A stretch of DNA of 64,000 nucleotides from NCBI GenBank assembly GCA_026985075.1, contig JALSQX010000033.1, positions 287,876-351,875 of the forward strand, written 5' to 3'. Positions 17,341 through 26,038 of the stretch are shown piece by piece. Position 1 is the stretch's first letter, and each line of letters starts with the position of its first letter. The notes under the pieces were generated by a model that was not told the origin of the DNA, did not search any database, and worked only from the letters and a program-made list of their open reading frames with translations. The stretch is from Blastocatellia bacterium. Lineage in GTDB: Bacteria; Acidobacteriota; Blastocatellia; HR10; J050. The position numbers and the translations under genes were made by a program.

Positions 17341-20300
17341 CGATGAGTCTGCCACGATTTTCCATTCGCCGACCGATCACCGTGTCCATGATCTGTGGTG
17401 TCGCCCTTCTGCTGGGAAGCATTTCGTTCCTGCGGTTACCGGTCGATCTCATGCCCGATATTGAATATCCGTCAATCACCGTGTTCACCGAATATCCGGG
17501 CGTGGCGCCCCGGGAGATCGAGACGTTGATCACCCGCCCCATCGAACAATCATTGAGCGCGGCGCCCGGCGTGGAAAAGATCACGTCGACGTCATCCGAA
17601 GGGCAAAGCCGCGTCCGGGTGAGTTTCGCCTGGGGAACGAATCTGGACGAAGCGGCCAACGAGATTCGCACGCGCATCGATCGCCTGCGAAGTATCCTGC
17701 CCGAGGATGCTGAGCCACCGGTCATCTTCAAATTCGATGTCTCTCAGTTCCCCATCCTCTGGCTGGCGGTGTCCAGCAGCCTCAATCCCCGCGATCTCCG
17801 CCAGTTCGTCGAGGATCAGATTCAATATCGATTAGAGCGCGTGCCCGGTGTGGCCTCGGTCGATATGCGTGGCGGATTGCGACGCGAGATTCACGTCAAC
17901 CTCTCGCTGAAGAAACTGCGGGCCTATGGACTCTCGGTGAGCAATGTGGTCGATGTCCTTCGCCGCGAGAATCTGAACGAACCGGTGGGACCGGTTCAGG
18001 AGGGCGATTTCGAATTGTTGTTGAGAACCGAGGGCGAGTTCCAGGATGTGGAGGCCATCAAGGACATCGTGGTGACCACCCGGGGAGGTATTCCCGTCTA
18101 CTTGAAAGACGTCGCCGAGGTCCAGGATGCGTTCCAGGAGATCCGCCAGGCCGTCCGCGTCGACGGACGCCCGGGAATTCGCCTCTCGGTGCGCAAGCAG
18201 TCGGGGGCCAACACCGTGGCCGTCGCGCGCGCCGTCAAGGAAGAGATCGCCCGCATCAATCGCGATTTCCCCGATGTGTCCATCTGGCCGATCATCGATA
18301 CTTCGACGTTCATCGAGCGCTCGATCAACAACGTGCAAACGGCGGCCATTTCCGGAAGCATCCTGGCCATTCTGGTGCTATTTCTCTTCCTGCGCAACCT
18401 GCGCAGCACGTTCATCATCGGCCTCTCCATCCCCATCGCCGTCATCGCGACCTTTGCGCTCATGTACGTCAACGACTTCACGCTCAACACCATGTCGTTT
18501 GGGGGATTGGCGCTCGGCGTGGGGATGCTCGTCGACAATGCCATCGTGGTGTTGGAGAATATCTTCCGCCATCGCGAAGGAGGTAAGTCGGCCGAGGCGG
18601 CGGCCATCGACGGCAGCCGAGAGGTCACTACGGCGATCATTGCCTCCACGTTGACCACGGTGGCCGTGTTCATTCCGCTGGTGTTCCTCACCGGGATGTC
18701 GGGCATCATGTTCAAGCAGCTGGCCTACGTCATCGCTTTCTCGCTCACCTGCTCGTTGCTCGTCGCCTTGACGGTCATTCCCGTGCTCTGCTCCAGGTAT
18801 CTCCGCATTCGTCCGCCGGAAGCCGATCGTCATCCCGTCATCCATCGATGGGTCACATCGAGTGGGCGCTTGCTCAACCGACTCGACGATCACTACCAGC
18901 GGCTCATTCACTGGGCGCTGGATCATCGACGAACGGTGGTCGTGGGCTCGACGGCCCTGTTGGTGGGAAGCTTGCTGCTCCTGCCCATGCTGGGCTTCGA
19001 GTTGATGCCCGAGACCGACGAGGGAGAGGTGCGCATCACTATCGAATTGCCGCCGGGGACGCGATTGGCGGTCACTGATGCAGTAGCGCGAGAGCTGGAA
19101 GACCTCATCGCCCGTGAGGTCCCGGAAGCCGAACATGTCCTCACCGAAGTGGGAGGCGGTGGATGGCGGGAGTCGGCGACCAACCGCGCCGATATCCGCA
19201 TCAAGCTCGTCGATCAGGCGCATCGTCGGCGGTCCAGTCAACACATCGCCGCCGCCCTCCGACCGCACCTCATCCGCCGACCGGGGATGCGCGCTTTCGC
19301 CCGCGCGGGTGGAGGTCTGTACATCATGCGATTGGGGCAGACCAGTGGCGATCGCATCGCTGTGGAAATCCGCGGACACGATATGAGCGTGGCCGGCGAT
19401 GTGGCGCGGACGGTTAAGGCGGTTGTGGAGAGCGTCCCCGGCGTCACCGATGCGCGCATCAGCCGTCGCGACGGCGTTCCCGAGATGCGCATCACCATCG
19501 ATCGACAGAAAGCGGCGACCATGGGATTGAATGTGTCTGATGTGGCCGAGACACTGCGAACCACGGTCGGCGGGCGCGTGGCCACCCGATTTCGTCAGGG
19601 AGGCAACGAGTATGACATTCTCGTACGGCTCCAGGAAGCCGATCGGCAACGACTGGCCTCGATCGAGCGCATCCCCATCTCGACACCGTTTGGCGACATC
19701 GTCCCGGTGAGCAGCTTGATTCGGATGCAGCGACGAGAGGGCCCGGTGAGCATCGAGCGCAAGGATCAGGAACGCATCGTGACCGTTTCGGCCAACATCG
19801 CTGGTCGCGATCTGGGGAGCGTCATGGCCGATATCGATGCTCGTCTTCGGGAGCTTCCCCTCCCCAGGGATTTCGCCATCATGTACGGTGGCGAATATGA
19901 GGAACAGCAGAAGGCGTTTCGCCAGTTGCTTCTCTGCCTCATTCTGGCTATCGTGCTCGTCTATATGGTGATGGCAGCGGAATTCGAATCGCTCCGCGAT
20001 CCCCTGGTCATTCTGTTCTCCGTTCCCCTGGCGGCGATCGGAGTGATCGTGATGCTCTTTTTGACCAACACCACGTTCAATATTCAGGCGTTCATCGGCA
20101 CGATCATGCTGGCGGGGATCGTGGTGAATAACGCCATCGTCCTGGTCGATTACACGAACCTTCTCCGGCGGCGGGATGGATTGCCGCTGCGTCAGGCCGT
20201 CGAGCTGGCCGGACGACGCCGGCTGCGACCGATTCTCATGACGACGCTCACCACCGTCCTGGCACTCGTGCCGATGGCTCTCGGGCTGGGCGAGGGCGGC

Positions 20301-20489
20301 GAGGTTCAAGCACCCATGGCGCGCGTGGTCATCGGTGGACTTCTCACCTCCACGCTCATCACGTTAGTGTTCATCCCCACGCTCTATACCATGATGGAAC
20401 AGCGAGTCGCTGGCGAGGAACAGGAAGAGGAGCGTCGGGACATTCAGGGACGTCCCGAACCCATTCGCCCCGCCGAACAACCGGGTTGA
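17337..20489 (+). CDS. RND-family efflux pump (AcrB/MdtB-like)
   Basis: Proton-driven inner-membrane transporter of 1050 residues, the usual size, forming trimers with the upstream adaptor. It starts with the family N-terminus (FSIRRPITVSMICGVALLLG) and has 12 predicted membrane helices in two homologous halves. Two large periplasmic loops (DLMPDIEYPSITVFTEYPG; FELMPETDEGEVRITIELPP) carry the porter domains. TM4 contains GVGMLVDNAIVVLENI, with the acidic proton-relay residue. The second half has MLAGIVVNNAIVLVDY. This NAIVV/NAIVLVDY pattern favours a drug-type (HAE1) pump over a metal pump, but specificity is inferred. An alternative ATG six bases later is possible. Confidence 0.94.
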   Translation: MTMSLPRFSIRRPITVSMICGVALLLGSISFLRLPVDLMPDIEYPSITVFTEYPGVAPREIETLITRPIEQSLSAAPGVEKITSTSSEGQSRVRVSFAWGTNLDEAANEIRTRIDRLRSILPEDAEPPVIFKFDVSQFPILWLAVSSSLNPRDLRQFVEDQIQYRLERVPGVASVDMRGGLRREIHVNLSLKKLRAYGLSVSNVVDVLRRENLNEPVGPVQEGDFELLLRTEGEFQDVEAIKDIVVTTRGGIPVYLKDVAEVQDAFQEIRQAVRVDGRPGIRLSVRKQSGANTVAVARAVKEEIARINRDFPDVSIWPIIDTSTFIERSINNVQTAAISGSILAILVLFLFLRNLRSTFIIGLSIPIAVIATFALMYVNDFTLNTMSFGGLALGVGMLVDNAIVVLENIFRHREGGKSAEAAAIDGSREVTTAIIASTLTTVAVFIPLVFLTGMSGIMFKQLAYVIAFSLTCSLLVALTVIPVLCSRYLRIRPPEADRHPVIHRWVTSSGRLLNRLDDHYQRLIHWALDHRRTVVVGSTALLVGSLLLLPMLGFELMPETDEGEVRITIELPPGTRLAVTDAVARELEDLIAREVPEAEHVLTEVGGGGWRESATNRADIRIKLVDQAHRRRSSQHIAAALRPHLIRRPGMRAFARAGGGLYIMRLGQTSGDRIAVEIRGHDMSVAGDVARTVKAVVESVPGVTDARISRRDGVPEMRITIDRQKAATMGLNVSDVAETLRTTVGGRVATRFRQGGNEYDILVRLQEADRQRLASIERIPISTPFGDIVPVSSLIRMQRREGPVSIERKDQERIVTVSANIAGRDLGSVMADIDARLRELPLPRDFAIMYGGEYEEQQKAFRQLLLCLILAIVLVYMVMAAEFESLRDPLVILFSVPLAAIGVIVMLFLTNTTFNIQAFIGTIMLAGIVVNNAIVLVDYTNLLRRRDGLPLRQAVELAGRRRLRPILMTTLTTVLALVPMALGLGEGGEVQAPMARVVIGGLLTSTLITLVFIPTLYTMMEQRVAGEEQEEERRDIQGRPEPIRPAEQPG

Positions 20490-20541
20490 GGCGAGATGAC
20501 ATCGAGATCGCCATCGCTCCTGCGGCAGACGAGAACCGGGA

Positions 20542-21129
20542 ATGAGTGACTTTGAGCGGATACGGCAACAACTGAAACGACGGCTTCGGCCGCTCGGCGA
20601 ATTGAACATCGAACCTTCCGAGTGGATACCGGCGGCCGTGGCGCTCATTCTGAGGGAGTGGAGAGGGCAACCGGAAATCCTCATCATCAAGCGCGCCGAG
20701 CATCCGCGCGATCCCTGGTCGGGACATCTGGCTTTCCCCGGTGGTCGGGCCGAGCCCGGCGATCGCGATCTCCGCATGGTCGCCGTCAGGGAGACGCGGG
20801 AAGAAGTGGGCATTGACCTGGAGACGGAAGGAGAATTCCTGGGCCGACTGGAGACCGTCCGGCCGGGCAATCCCCGGTTGCCCCGGATTGCCATCACGCC
20901 GCTGGTCGTCGTCGTCTCAACACATCAGAAGCTGCGGCCCGATTCTCGAGAGGTGAAAGAAGCATTTTGGCTCCCTCTGCTCCCGCTGAAACGAGAGGGT
21001 CGTTCGGCGCTCGTCCAACGCGTGGTGCAAGGGAATCTCCGAGCCTGGCCCGCCTACCCGTCGGCTCACGGATCGATCTGGGGCATCACCGAGCGCATCC
21101 TCACCCAACTCCTCGATCTTCTGGATTGA
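20542..21129 (+). CDS. Nudix hydrolase, CoA pyrophosphatase-like
   Basis: Hydrolyses a nucleoside-diphosphate-linked compound; the sequence is closest to the NudL/CoA diphosphatase group that cleaves CoA or its oxidised forms. The 195-residue protein has the CoA-type lead-in LAFPGGRAEPGDRDL and the Nudix helix AVRETREEVGIDL with the metal-binding glutamates. Residues 1-35 form a helical extension (FERIRQQLKRRLRPLGELN). It follows the RND pump by about 50 bases on the same strand, but a functional link is doubtful. The substrate is inferred from family resemblance. Confidence 0.88.
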   Translation: MSDFERIRQQLKRRLRPLGELNIEPSEWIPAAVALILREWRGQPEILIIKRAEHPRDPWSGHLAFPGGRAEPGDRDLRMVAVRETREEVGIDLETEGEFLGRLETVRPGNPRLPRIAITPLVVVVSTHQKLRPDSREVKEAFWLPLLPLKREGRSALVQRVVQGNLRAWPAYPSAHGSIWGITERILTQLLDLLD

Positions 21130-21764
21130 ACGAGCACTCCCCCGAGAGAGGCGCGCCTCACGGCTCTCGACTCACCTGATCTCGGCGCGGGCAAAGTGAA
21201 GAAAGCCACCACCATCAGAGGAGCCACTGGAGTGATAGCGCCCTCGCCCCGTAGAAAACCTCGCCTCATCTCTCGACAGCGATATTCGGTGTTATGGAGT
21301 CAGGAATCCGGATCTTGGCTCTGCTCCTTTCGCCTCTCATCCCTCGCTTCATCTGATATTCGGTGTTATGGGGTCAGGAATCCGGATCTTGAGAGACTGA
21401 GAAGGTTCTCAGGGAGTGAAGTACCCCGATCCCCGAAGGCGGACTCCGAAGCCTTCGAAAACGAGGCGGGACCCTGCTCGTGTGGCATGTTGAGAAAGTC
21501 AGGTGCGCGCCCCAGACGATGAGATGACGGGTCGCACTATCGACCGAGAACCCCCGCGCCCAGACGCCGCCAGAAGTCAACCGAACGCGAACCGATTCAC
21601 GATGAGCGCTCGCCAGTCAGGTGAGGGCTCCCGACGCGAAGGGTCGGAACGCCGCGAAAACGCCGGACGGCCCGTTGAAAAAGCACCTCCCCTTTTCACC
21701 CCCTAACTTCTTCATCCTCATCCCGTTACGGGCTGACCGGCCATGGCCGCTGGATGGCGCTGAC
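21130..21764. other. Gene-free interval holding a 37-base direct repeat pair
   Basis: No coding sequence I can support. The only clear structure is the repeat pair at 21281 and 21355 (listed separately). The end of the interval passes into the gpgS promoter region. Confidence 0.6.
21281..21391. repeat. 37-base direct repeat pair separated by 37 bases
   Basis: Copies at 21281-21317 and 21355-21391 differ at one base (A/G at position 18). Both begin GATATTCGGTGTTATGG and end GGAATCCGGATCTTG. The 37-base gap equals the repeat length. No cas gene, Y1 transposase or further copy is seen in the window. Confidence 0.85.
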
Positions 21765-21793
21765 TTGCCGTTCGACCAGCGTCGTGGTATCCT
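21765..21793 (+). promoter_or_regulatory. Putative promoter of the gpgS-gpgP pair
   Basis: TTGCCG and TATCCT with a 17-base spacer, about 60 bases before the ATG at 21857. Four of six matches in each hexamer. Confidence 0.4.
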
Positions 21794-21856
21794 AGCTCCT
21801 GCACACAATCTCTCGTCACCAGCACGAGCGGCGAGCTTAAGAGCGGGGAGGTTGAT

Positions 21857-23071
21857 ATGGCAGATTTTTATCAAACAGGGGTTATTGCGACCTTGCACCG
21901 GTTCAATAAACCGGGTCGCCTGGAAAGCTTGGAGCGTGAGCTCGCTGTCTATTCCAGGCAGCGACCCATTGCCCTCGTCCTTCCGGCGCTGTACAAAGAA
22001 TTCGAGGGGCCGGCCATGCCCCATATCATCGAACAGCTCAAAGGGGCGCGCTACCTGCGGCAAATCGTCGTCACTCTGAGCCAGGCCACGCCCGAGCAAC
22101 TGGCCGAAGCCCGGCGCATGATGGCCGATCTGCCTCAAGAAGTGAAATTCGTCTGGAATAACGGGCCGCGGATTCAAGCGCTGTATCACAAGCTCATCGA
22201 AAACAATCTCCCCGTGGGCGACGACGGTAAAGGGCGTTCGTGCTGGATGGCCTACGGCTACATCCTGGCCAGCGGCAAGTGTACGGTCATCGCGCTCCAT
22301 GATTGTGACATCCTCACCTATGACCGGGAGCTCCTGGCCCGACTCTGTTATCCTGTGGCCAGTCCGCATACCGTTTTCGAGTTTTGCAAAGGGTACTACG
22401 CCCGGGTGACCGATCGCATGCACGGGCGCGTCACCCGGTTGCTCATGACGCCGCTGATTCGGAGTCTTCAACGCATTTACGGTCATCTCCCCTTCCTCGC
22501 CTACATGGATAGTTTTCGCTATCCGCTGGCCGGCGAATTCTGCATGGTCGCCGATCTGGCTCGCGTCAATCGCATTCCCGCCGATTGGGGACTCGAAGTC
22601 GGCATGCTCGCCGAAGTCTATCGGAATGTGTCGCTCAAGCGAATCTGTCAGGCGGAACTGTGCGACAACTACGATCACAAACACCAACCTCTGTCCAGCG
22701 ATGATCCCAGCAAGGGCCTCATGAAGATGGCCATCGACATCACCAAGACGATCCTGCAAACGCTCTCGGCTCAGGGCGTGATCATCAGTCCGAGCAGTCT
22801 TCATGCCCTTCAGACGACGTACATTCGAACGGCCGAAGATACCATCTCCCGCTATCAGGGAGATGCTCTGCTCAACGGATTGACGTTCGATCGACACGAA
22901 GAGGAGTTAGCCGTGGAGACGTTCTCCCGAGCCATTCGACTGGCCGGCGAAGCCTTCCTGGAAGATCCGCTGGGCATCCCATTGATTCCCAACTGGAGCC
23001 GGATCACGGCGGCTCTTCCCACCTTTCTCGACGAGCTGAACGAAGCCGTGGAAGCCGATAATCAGGAGTGA
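21857..23071 (+). CDS. gpgS: Glucosyl-3-phosphoglycerate synthase-like glycosyltransferase (GT81 type)
   Basis: Likely transfers a sugar from a nucleotide donor to 3-phosphoglycerate, the first step to the compatible solute glucosylglycerate. The 404-residue protein starts MADFYQTGVIATLHRFNK, a lead-in I associate with thermophile and archaeal GpgS proteins. It has an N-terminal GT-A fold (IALVLPALYKEF), GKGRSCWMAYG in the donor site and the metal motif HDCD (residues 148-151). GGGGAGGTTGAT precedes the ATG. It lies 21 bases before a phosphatase of the matching type on the same strand, so the pair forms a two-step synthase-phosphatase pathway. Mannosyl-3-phosphoglycerate synthase activity is the alternative; the sequence alone does not separate glucose from mannose donors. 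Confidence 0.78.
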   Translation: MADFYQTGVIATLHRFNKPGRLESLERELAVYSRQRPIALVLPALYKEFEGPAMPHIIEQLKGARYLRQIVVTLSQATPEQLAEARRMMADLPQEVKFVWNNGPRIQALYHKLIENNLPVGDDGKGRSCWMAYGYILASGKCTVIALHDCDILTYDRELLARLCYPVASPHTVFEFCKGYYARVTDRMHGRVTRLLMTPLIRSLQRIYGHLPFLAYMDSFRYPLAGEFCMVADLARVNRIPADWGLEVGMLAEVYRNVSLKRICQAELCDNYDHKHQPLSSDDPSKGLMKMAIDITKTILQTLSAQGVIISPSSLHALQTTYIRTAEDTISRYQGDALLNGLTFDRHEEELAVETFSRAIRLAGEAFLEDPLGIPLIPNWSRITAALPTFLDELNEAVEADNQE

Positions 23072-23092
23072 CGCCGACGGCGAACACCGAAG

Positions 23093-23926
23093 ATGAGCGC
23101 ACATCGCCAAGCGATCATCTATTCGGATCTGGATGGCACGTTCCTCGATCCCATCACCTACTCATTTGAAGCCGTCAGACCGATCGTGAGGGAGTTGAAG
23201 CGCCGTGGCCTGCCGCTCATTTTCTGCTCCAGTAAGACGCGCGTCGAGATCGAATTCATCAGACGGCAGGCAGACATCCATGATCCGTTTATTTGCGAGA
23301 ACGGAGGAGCCGTCTGCATCCCCAGAGAGTACTTTCCCTTCCCCATTGGAGGCGCGGTCGAACGCGATGGCCTGTTGCTCATCGAGCTCGGCACCCGGTA
23401 TTCTGAGCTGGTGGCCACACTCCATCGAATCCGCCGCACGACGCGCGCCCGGATCATCGGGTTCAGCGATATGAGCGTCGAGGAGATCGCCGCCGACGCC
23501 GGGCTCAGTCGCGATGAGGCAGAACGGGCCAAACAGCGCGAGTATGACGAACCGTTCAAGATTCTCGACGATGATCCCGCCGTCATCCAAGCCGTGTGCG
23601 ATCGGATTCGGCAATCGGGACTCCACTGTACGCGGGGCGGGCGATATTTTCACCTCATGGGAGACAACGATAAGGGGCGCGCCGTTGACCGGCTCAACGC
23701 GCTCTATCGCCGACAATATGGCCGCATCTTCACCATTGGCCTGGGCGATAGCCCGAACGATCTTCCCATGCTCGAAGCGGTGGATCTCCCCATCCTGGTC
23801 GAGAAACCGGACGGGCGACACGATCCTGGCGTCATCGCTGCGTTGCCTCACGTCAAGCGCGTCGATGGCATCGGTCCCGCCGGCTGGCGTCGCGCACTGG
23901 AGGAGTGGCTGGCATCGGAGCGATGA
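23093..23926 (+). CDS. gpgP: Glucosyl/mannosyl-3-phosphoglycerate phosphatase (HAD IIB)
   Basis: Removes phosphate from the synthase product to release glucosylglycerate or mannosylglycerate. The 277-residue HAD hydrolase has motif I SDLDGTFLDP (nucleophile Asp12, acid Asp14), motif II IFCSSKT, the IIB cap with FICENGGAVCIP, and the C-terminal acidic motif IGLGDSPNDLPML. HLMGDNDKGRAVDRL (catalytic Lys) is typical of the MpgP subgroup. It directly follows the synthase. The common practice of calling this family mannosyl-specific should not be over-read: GpgP and MpgP enzymes often accept both substrates. Confidence 0.85.
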   Translation: MSAHRQAIIYSDLDGTFLDPITYSFEAVRPIVRELKRRGLPLIFCSSKTRVEIEFIRRQADIHDPFICENGGAVCIPREYFPFPIGGAVERDGLLLIELGTRYSELVATLHRIRRTTRARIIGFSDMSVEEIAADAGLSRDEAERAKQREYDEPFKILDDDPAVIQAVCDRIRQSGLHCTRGGRYFHLMGDNDKGRAVDRLNALYRRQYGRIFTIGLGDSPNDLPMLEAVDLPILVEKPDGRHDPGVIAALPHVKRVDGIGPAGWRRALEEWLASER

Positions 23927-23932
23927 ATCGGA

Positions 23933-24043
23933 GTCCCATGTCGATGATGACCGCCATCACATGCCGCTCGCAGACTTCAATCCGAACCGGGGCAGGCTTT
24001 TTGAGCGTCCCATGTCGATGATGACTGCTCTCACATGCCGCTC
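23933..24043. repeat. 37-base direct repeat pair overlapping a gene end
   Basis: Copies at 23933-23969 and 24007-24043 match at 34 of 37 bases (both begin GTCCCATGTCGATGATGAC and end TCACATGCCGCTC), with a 37-base gap. The second copy contains the last codons and stop of the ThDP enzyme gene at 24031, so the first may be a copied gene tail. Confidence 0.75.
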
Positions 24044-25707
24044 ATGCGCATGACCGCCTCCAGGTTGGTGGGCGGAATATCTTCGGGATCGGTGACCACT
24101 TCGATGAGCGCCGGTTCCTTCAGGGCCAAAGCCTCGCTCAACACCGCCTCCACCTCACCGGGCGCCGTCAATCGCCATCCCTTGATGCCGAAGCTCTCGG
24201 CCAGTCGCACGAAATCGGGATTCTGATGCACCGAGCCGTGAATGCGCCCCTGATATTGAACGCGCTGACGAAAGGCGAGAACGCGATAGGCATTATCGTT
24301 GATCACCATGATCTTCACGGCGATATTCTCCCGGACGGCCGTCTCCAGATCCTGGACGGTCATCATGAAATCACCATCGCCCAGAATCGCAATCACCGTC
24401 CGCTCCGGATGGACGAGCTTGGCGCCCAACGCCGCCGGGAAGCCGAATCCCATGGCGCCGAAATTCACGGCGGCCAGGAAAGTGCGCGGTCGATGGCAAG
24501 GGATGAAATCTGACGGATAGAGCAAATGCATGCCCGCGCCCACGGTGATGATGGCGTCTTCGGGAAGCATCTGACCGAGAACGTGGCAGACGTAAGCCGG
24601 CGAGAATGGCTGACGATCGGGCGCTCGCATGCTCTGGAGCAGATTCTCCCACATGGTTCGCACCGGAGCGAGTTCATCAATCCACGCCGGGCGCGGCTCG
24701 AGGGATGAAGACGCCATGACGTTCACCAGAGCGGCGAGGAACGCTCGCGCATCGGCGGCGATGGCCGTGATGGGGAGTTTCTTCTGATCGTTATCCGGAT
24801 CCAGATTGACGGCGATGATGTCGGCTTGAATGGGCCAGGTGTACTCGTAGGTCGTCATGTCGGAGATGGTGCAGCCAATGGCCAGGATGAAATCGGCGCG
24901 CTTGAGTGCTTCATCGGCCATCGGCGTGCCGCCGGCGTATCCGGCTCGCCCGAGCGAGAGCGGATGGTGCTCGGGGAGGACGCCGCGCCCATTCCCCGTC
25001 GTCGCCACCGGGATGGACCATCGCTCGACGAGCTGTCGGAGAAGCTCCTCCCCACCGCTATAAGCGACGCCGCCGCCAGCGAGGATGACCGGACGCGCAC
25101 TCTGTGACAATCGTTCGGCAACTTCGCGCACGGCTTCTTCATCCACGGGCGGTGGCGGTTCCGGCGTCAAATCGAGCGCGTCCACGGTGACATCATCCCG
25201 ATCGCCCCAGATATCCTCCGGGACCTCGACGAGCACCGGACCGCCCGGACCGCGCATCGCCGCCTTATAGGCTTCGGCGAAAATGGCCGGAATCTCATAG
25301 GTCGCCTCCACGCGAAACGTCGCTCGACATATCGGTCGAAAAACGCCCACGTGATCCAACTCCAGCATTCCATCGCAGCCCTGTAACCGGCGTTTGATGG
25401 CTCCGGTGATGGCGATGACCGGCGAGCAGTCCTTGGCCGCATTGGCCAGGCCGATCATGGCGTTCAACGCTCCGGGCCCCGAATGAACGGCCACGACGCC
25501 AGGGCGACGCGTCAATCGCCCCTCGGCATCGGCCATACTGGCAGCCACCTGTTCATGTCGGCAAGAGATATAGCGAATCGTATCCCGCGCCTGGTACAGG
25601 CCATCGAGAAATCCGACGATGGAGGTCCCGATGACCCCGTACACTCGTCGAGTTCCCATGGCTTTGAGGCACGCAACCAATGCTTCGGCTCCCGTCAAAT
25701 ACGCCAT
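24031..25707 (-). CDS. Thiamine-diphosphate-dependent enzyme, acetolactate synthase-like
   Basis: ThDP enzyme of 558 residues with the three-domain layout of acetohydroxyacid synthases and related decarboxylases. The pyrimidine-binding domain has the catalytic Glu52 in CRHEQVAASMADAEG. The middle FAD/NAD-like domain contains PVILAGGGVAYSGG. The pyrophosphate domain has the GDG...NDN motif (GDGDFMMTVQDLE to INDNAY). Acetolactate synthase proper is only one option; glyoxylate carboligase, sulfopyruvate and oxalyl-CoA decarboxylases share this fold, and no small regulatory subunit is adjacent. ATG 25707 follows GAGGAGGTGACG; a GTG inside that Shine-Dalgarno is not the start. The dehydrogenase upstream on the same strand may act on its product (inference). 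Confidence 0.85.
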   Translation of the reverse strand: MAYLTGAEALVACLKAMGTRRVYGVIGTSIVGFLDGLYQARDTIRYISCRHEQVAASMADAEGRLTRRPGVVAVHSGPGALNAMIGLANAAKDCSPVIAITGAIKRRLQGCDGMLELDHVGVFRPICRATFRVEATYEIPAIFAEAYKAAMRGPGGPVLVEVPEDIWGDRDDVTVDALDLTPEPPPPVDEEAVREVAERLSQSARPVILAGGGVAYSGGEELLRQLVERWSIPVATTGNGRGVLPEHHPLSLGRAGYAGGTPMADEALKRADFILAIGCTISDMTTYEYTWPIQADIIAVNLDPDNDQKKLPITAIAADARAFLAALVNVMASSSLEPRPAWIDELAPVRTMWENLLQSMRAPDRQPFSPAYVCHVLGQMLPEDAIITVGAGMHLLYPSDFIPCHRPRTFLAAVNFGAMGFGFPAALGAKLVHPERTVIAILGDGDFMMTVQDLETAVRENIAVKIMVINDNAYRVLAFRQRVQYQGRIHGSVHQNPDFVRLAESFGIKGWRLTAPGEVEAVLSEALALKEPALIEVVTDPEDIPPTNLEAVMRMSGM

Positions 25708-25713
25708 CGTCAC

Positions 25714-26038
25714 CTCCTCTGTGTCATTCTCAGGACGAGCCCCCGGGAATCGAGGGCCAGAGCGGCCGCCCGACCATCAGGCCCGCGTTCGCCGCGTGTC
25801 CGGCGAAGATCGGGCGTCCTCAAAGTCAACGGGCAACTGTGCCTCCGGCTCGACATCCACGAGCGCCGGATGAACGCTGGAACTCCGAAGGGGCACCATG
25901 CTACAGCCCGGGGCACGCGCTTCCAGGACCCCGACCTCCATCTCCATGCGTTCCGAAAGAACGACACACCCGCTGGGACGAGTGCATCTCGGCGCCTCCC
26001 TGGCTGGCGTCTCGTCCGGCTCGCCGCATCGCGCATGA
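25714..26038. other. Interval between ThDP enzyme and dehydrogenase genes, no supported gene
   Basis: Several overlapping open frames exist on both strands, Arg/Pro/Ser-rich and without a recognisable domain or a good start. One minus-strand frame begins with MSEERQTDDH overlapping the end of the dehydrogenase gene, but I see no further support for it. Confidence 0.4.

Noticed and set aside
18378..20309. Long His/Asp/Gln-rich frame opposite the RND pump gene
   Set aside because: Antisense by-product of a well supported gene; low-complexity translation.
21281..21391. Minimal CRISPR array (37-base repeats, 37-base spacer)
   Set aside because: Only two copies, no cas genes, no leader, and a similar pair at 23.9 kb overlaps a gene end; more likely local duplication.
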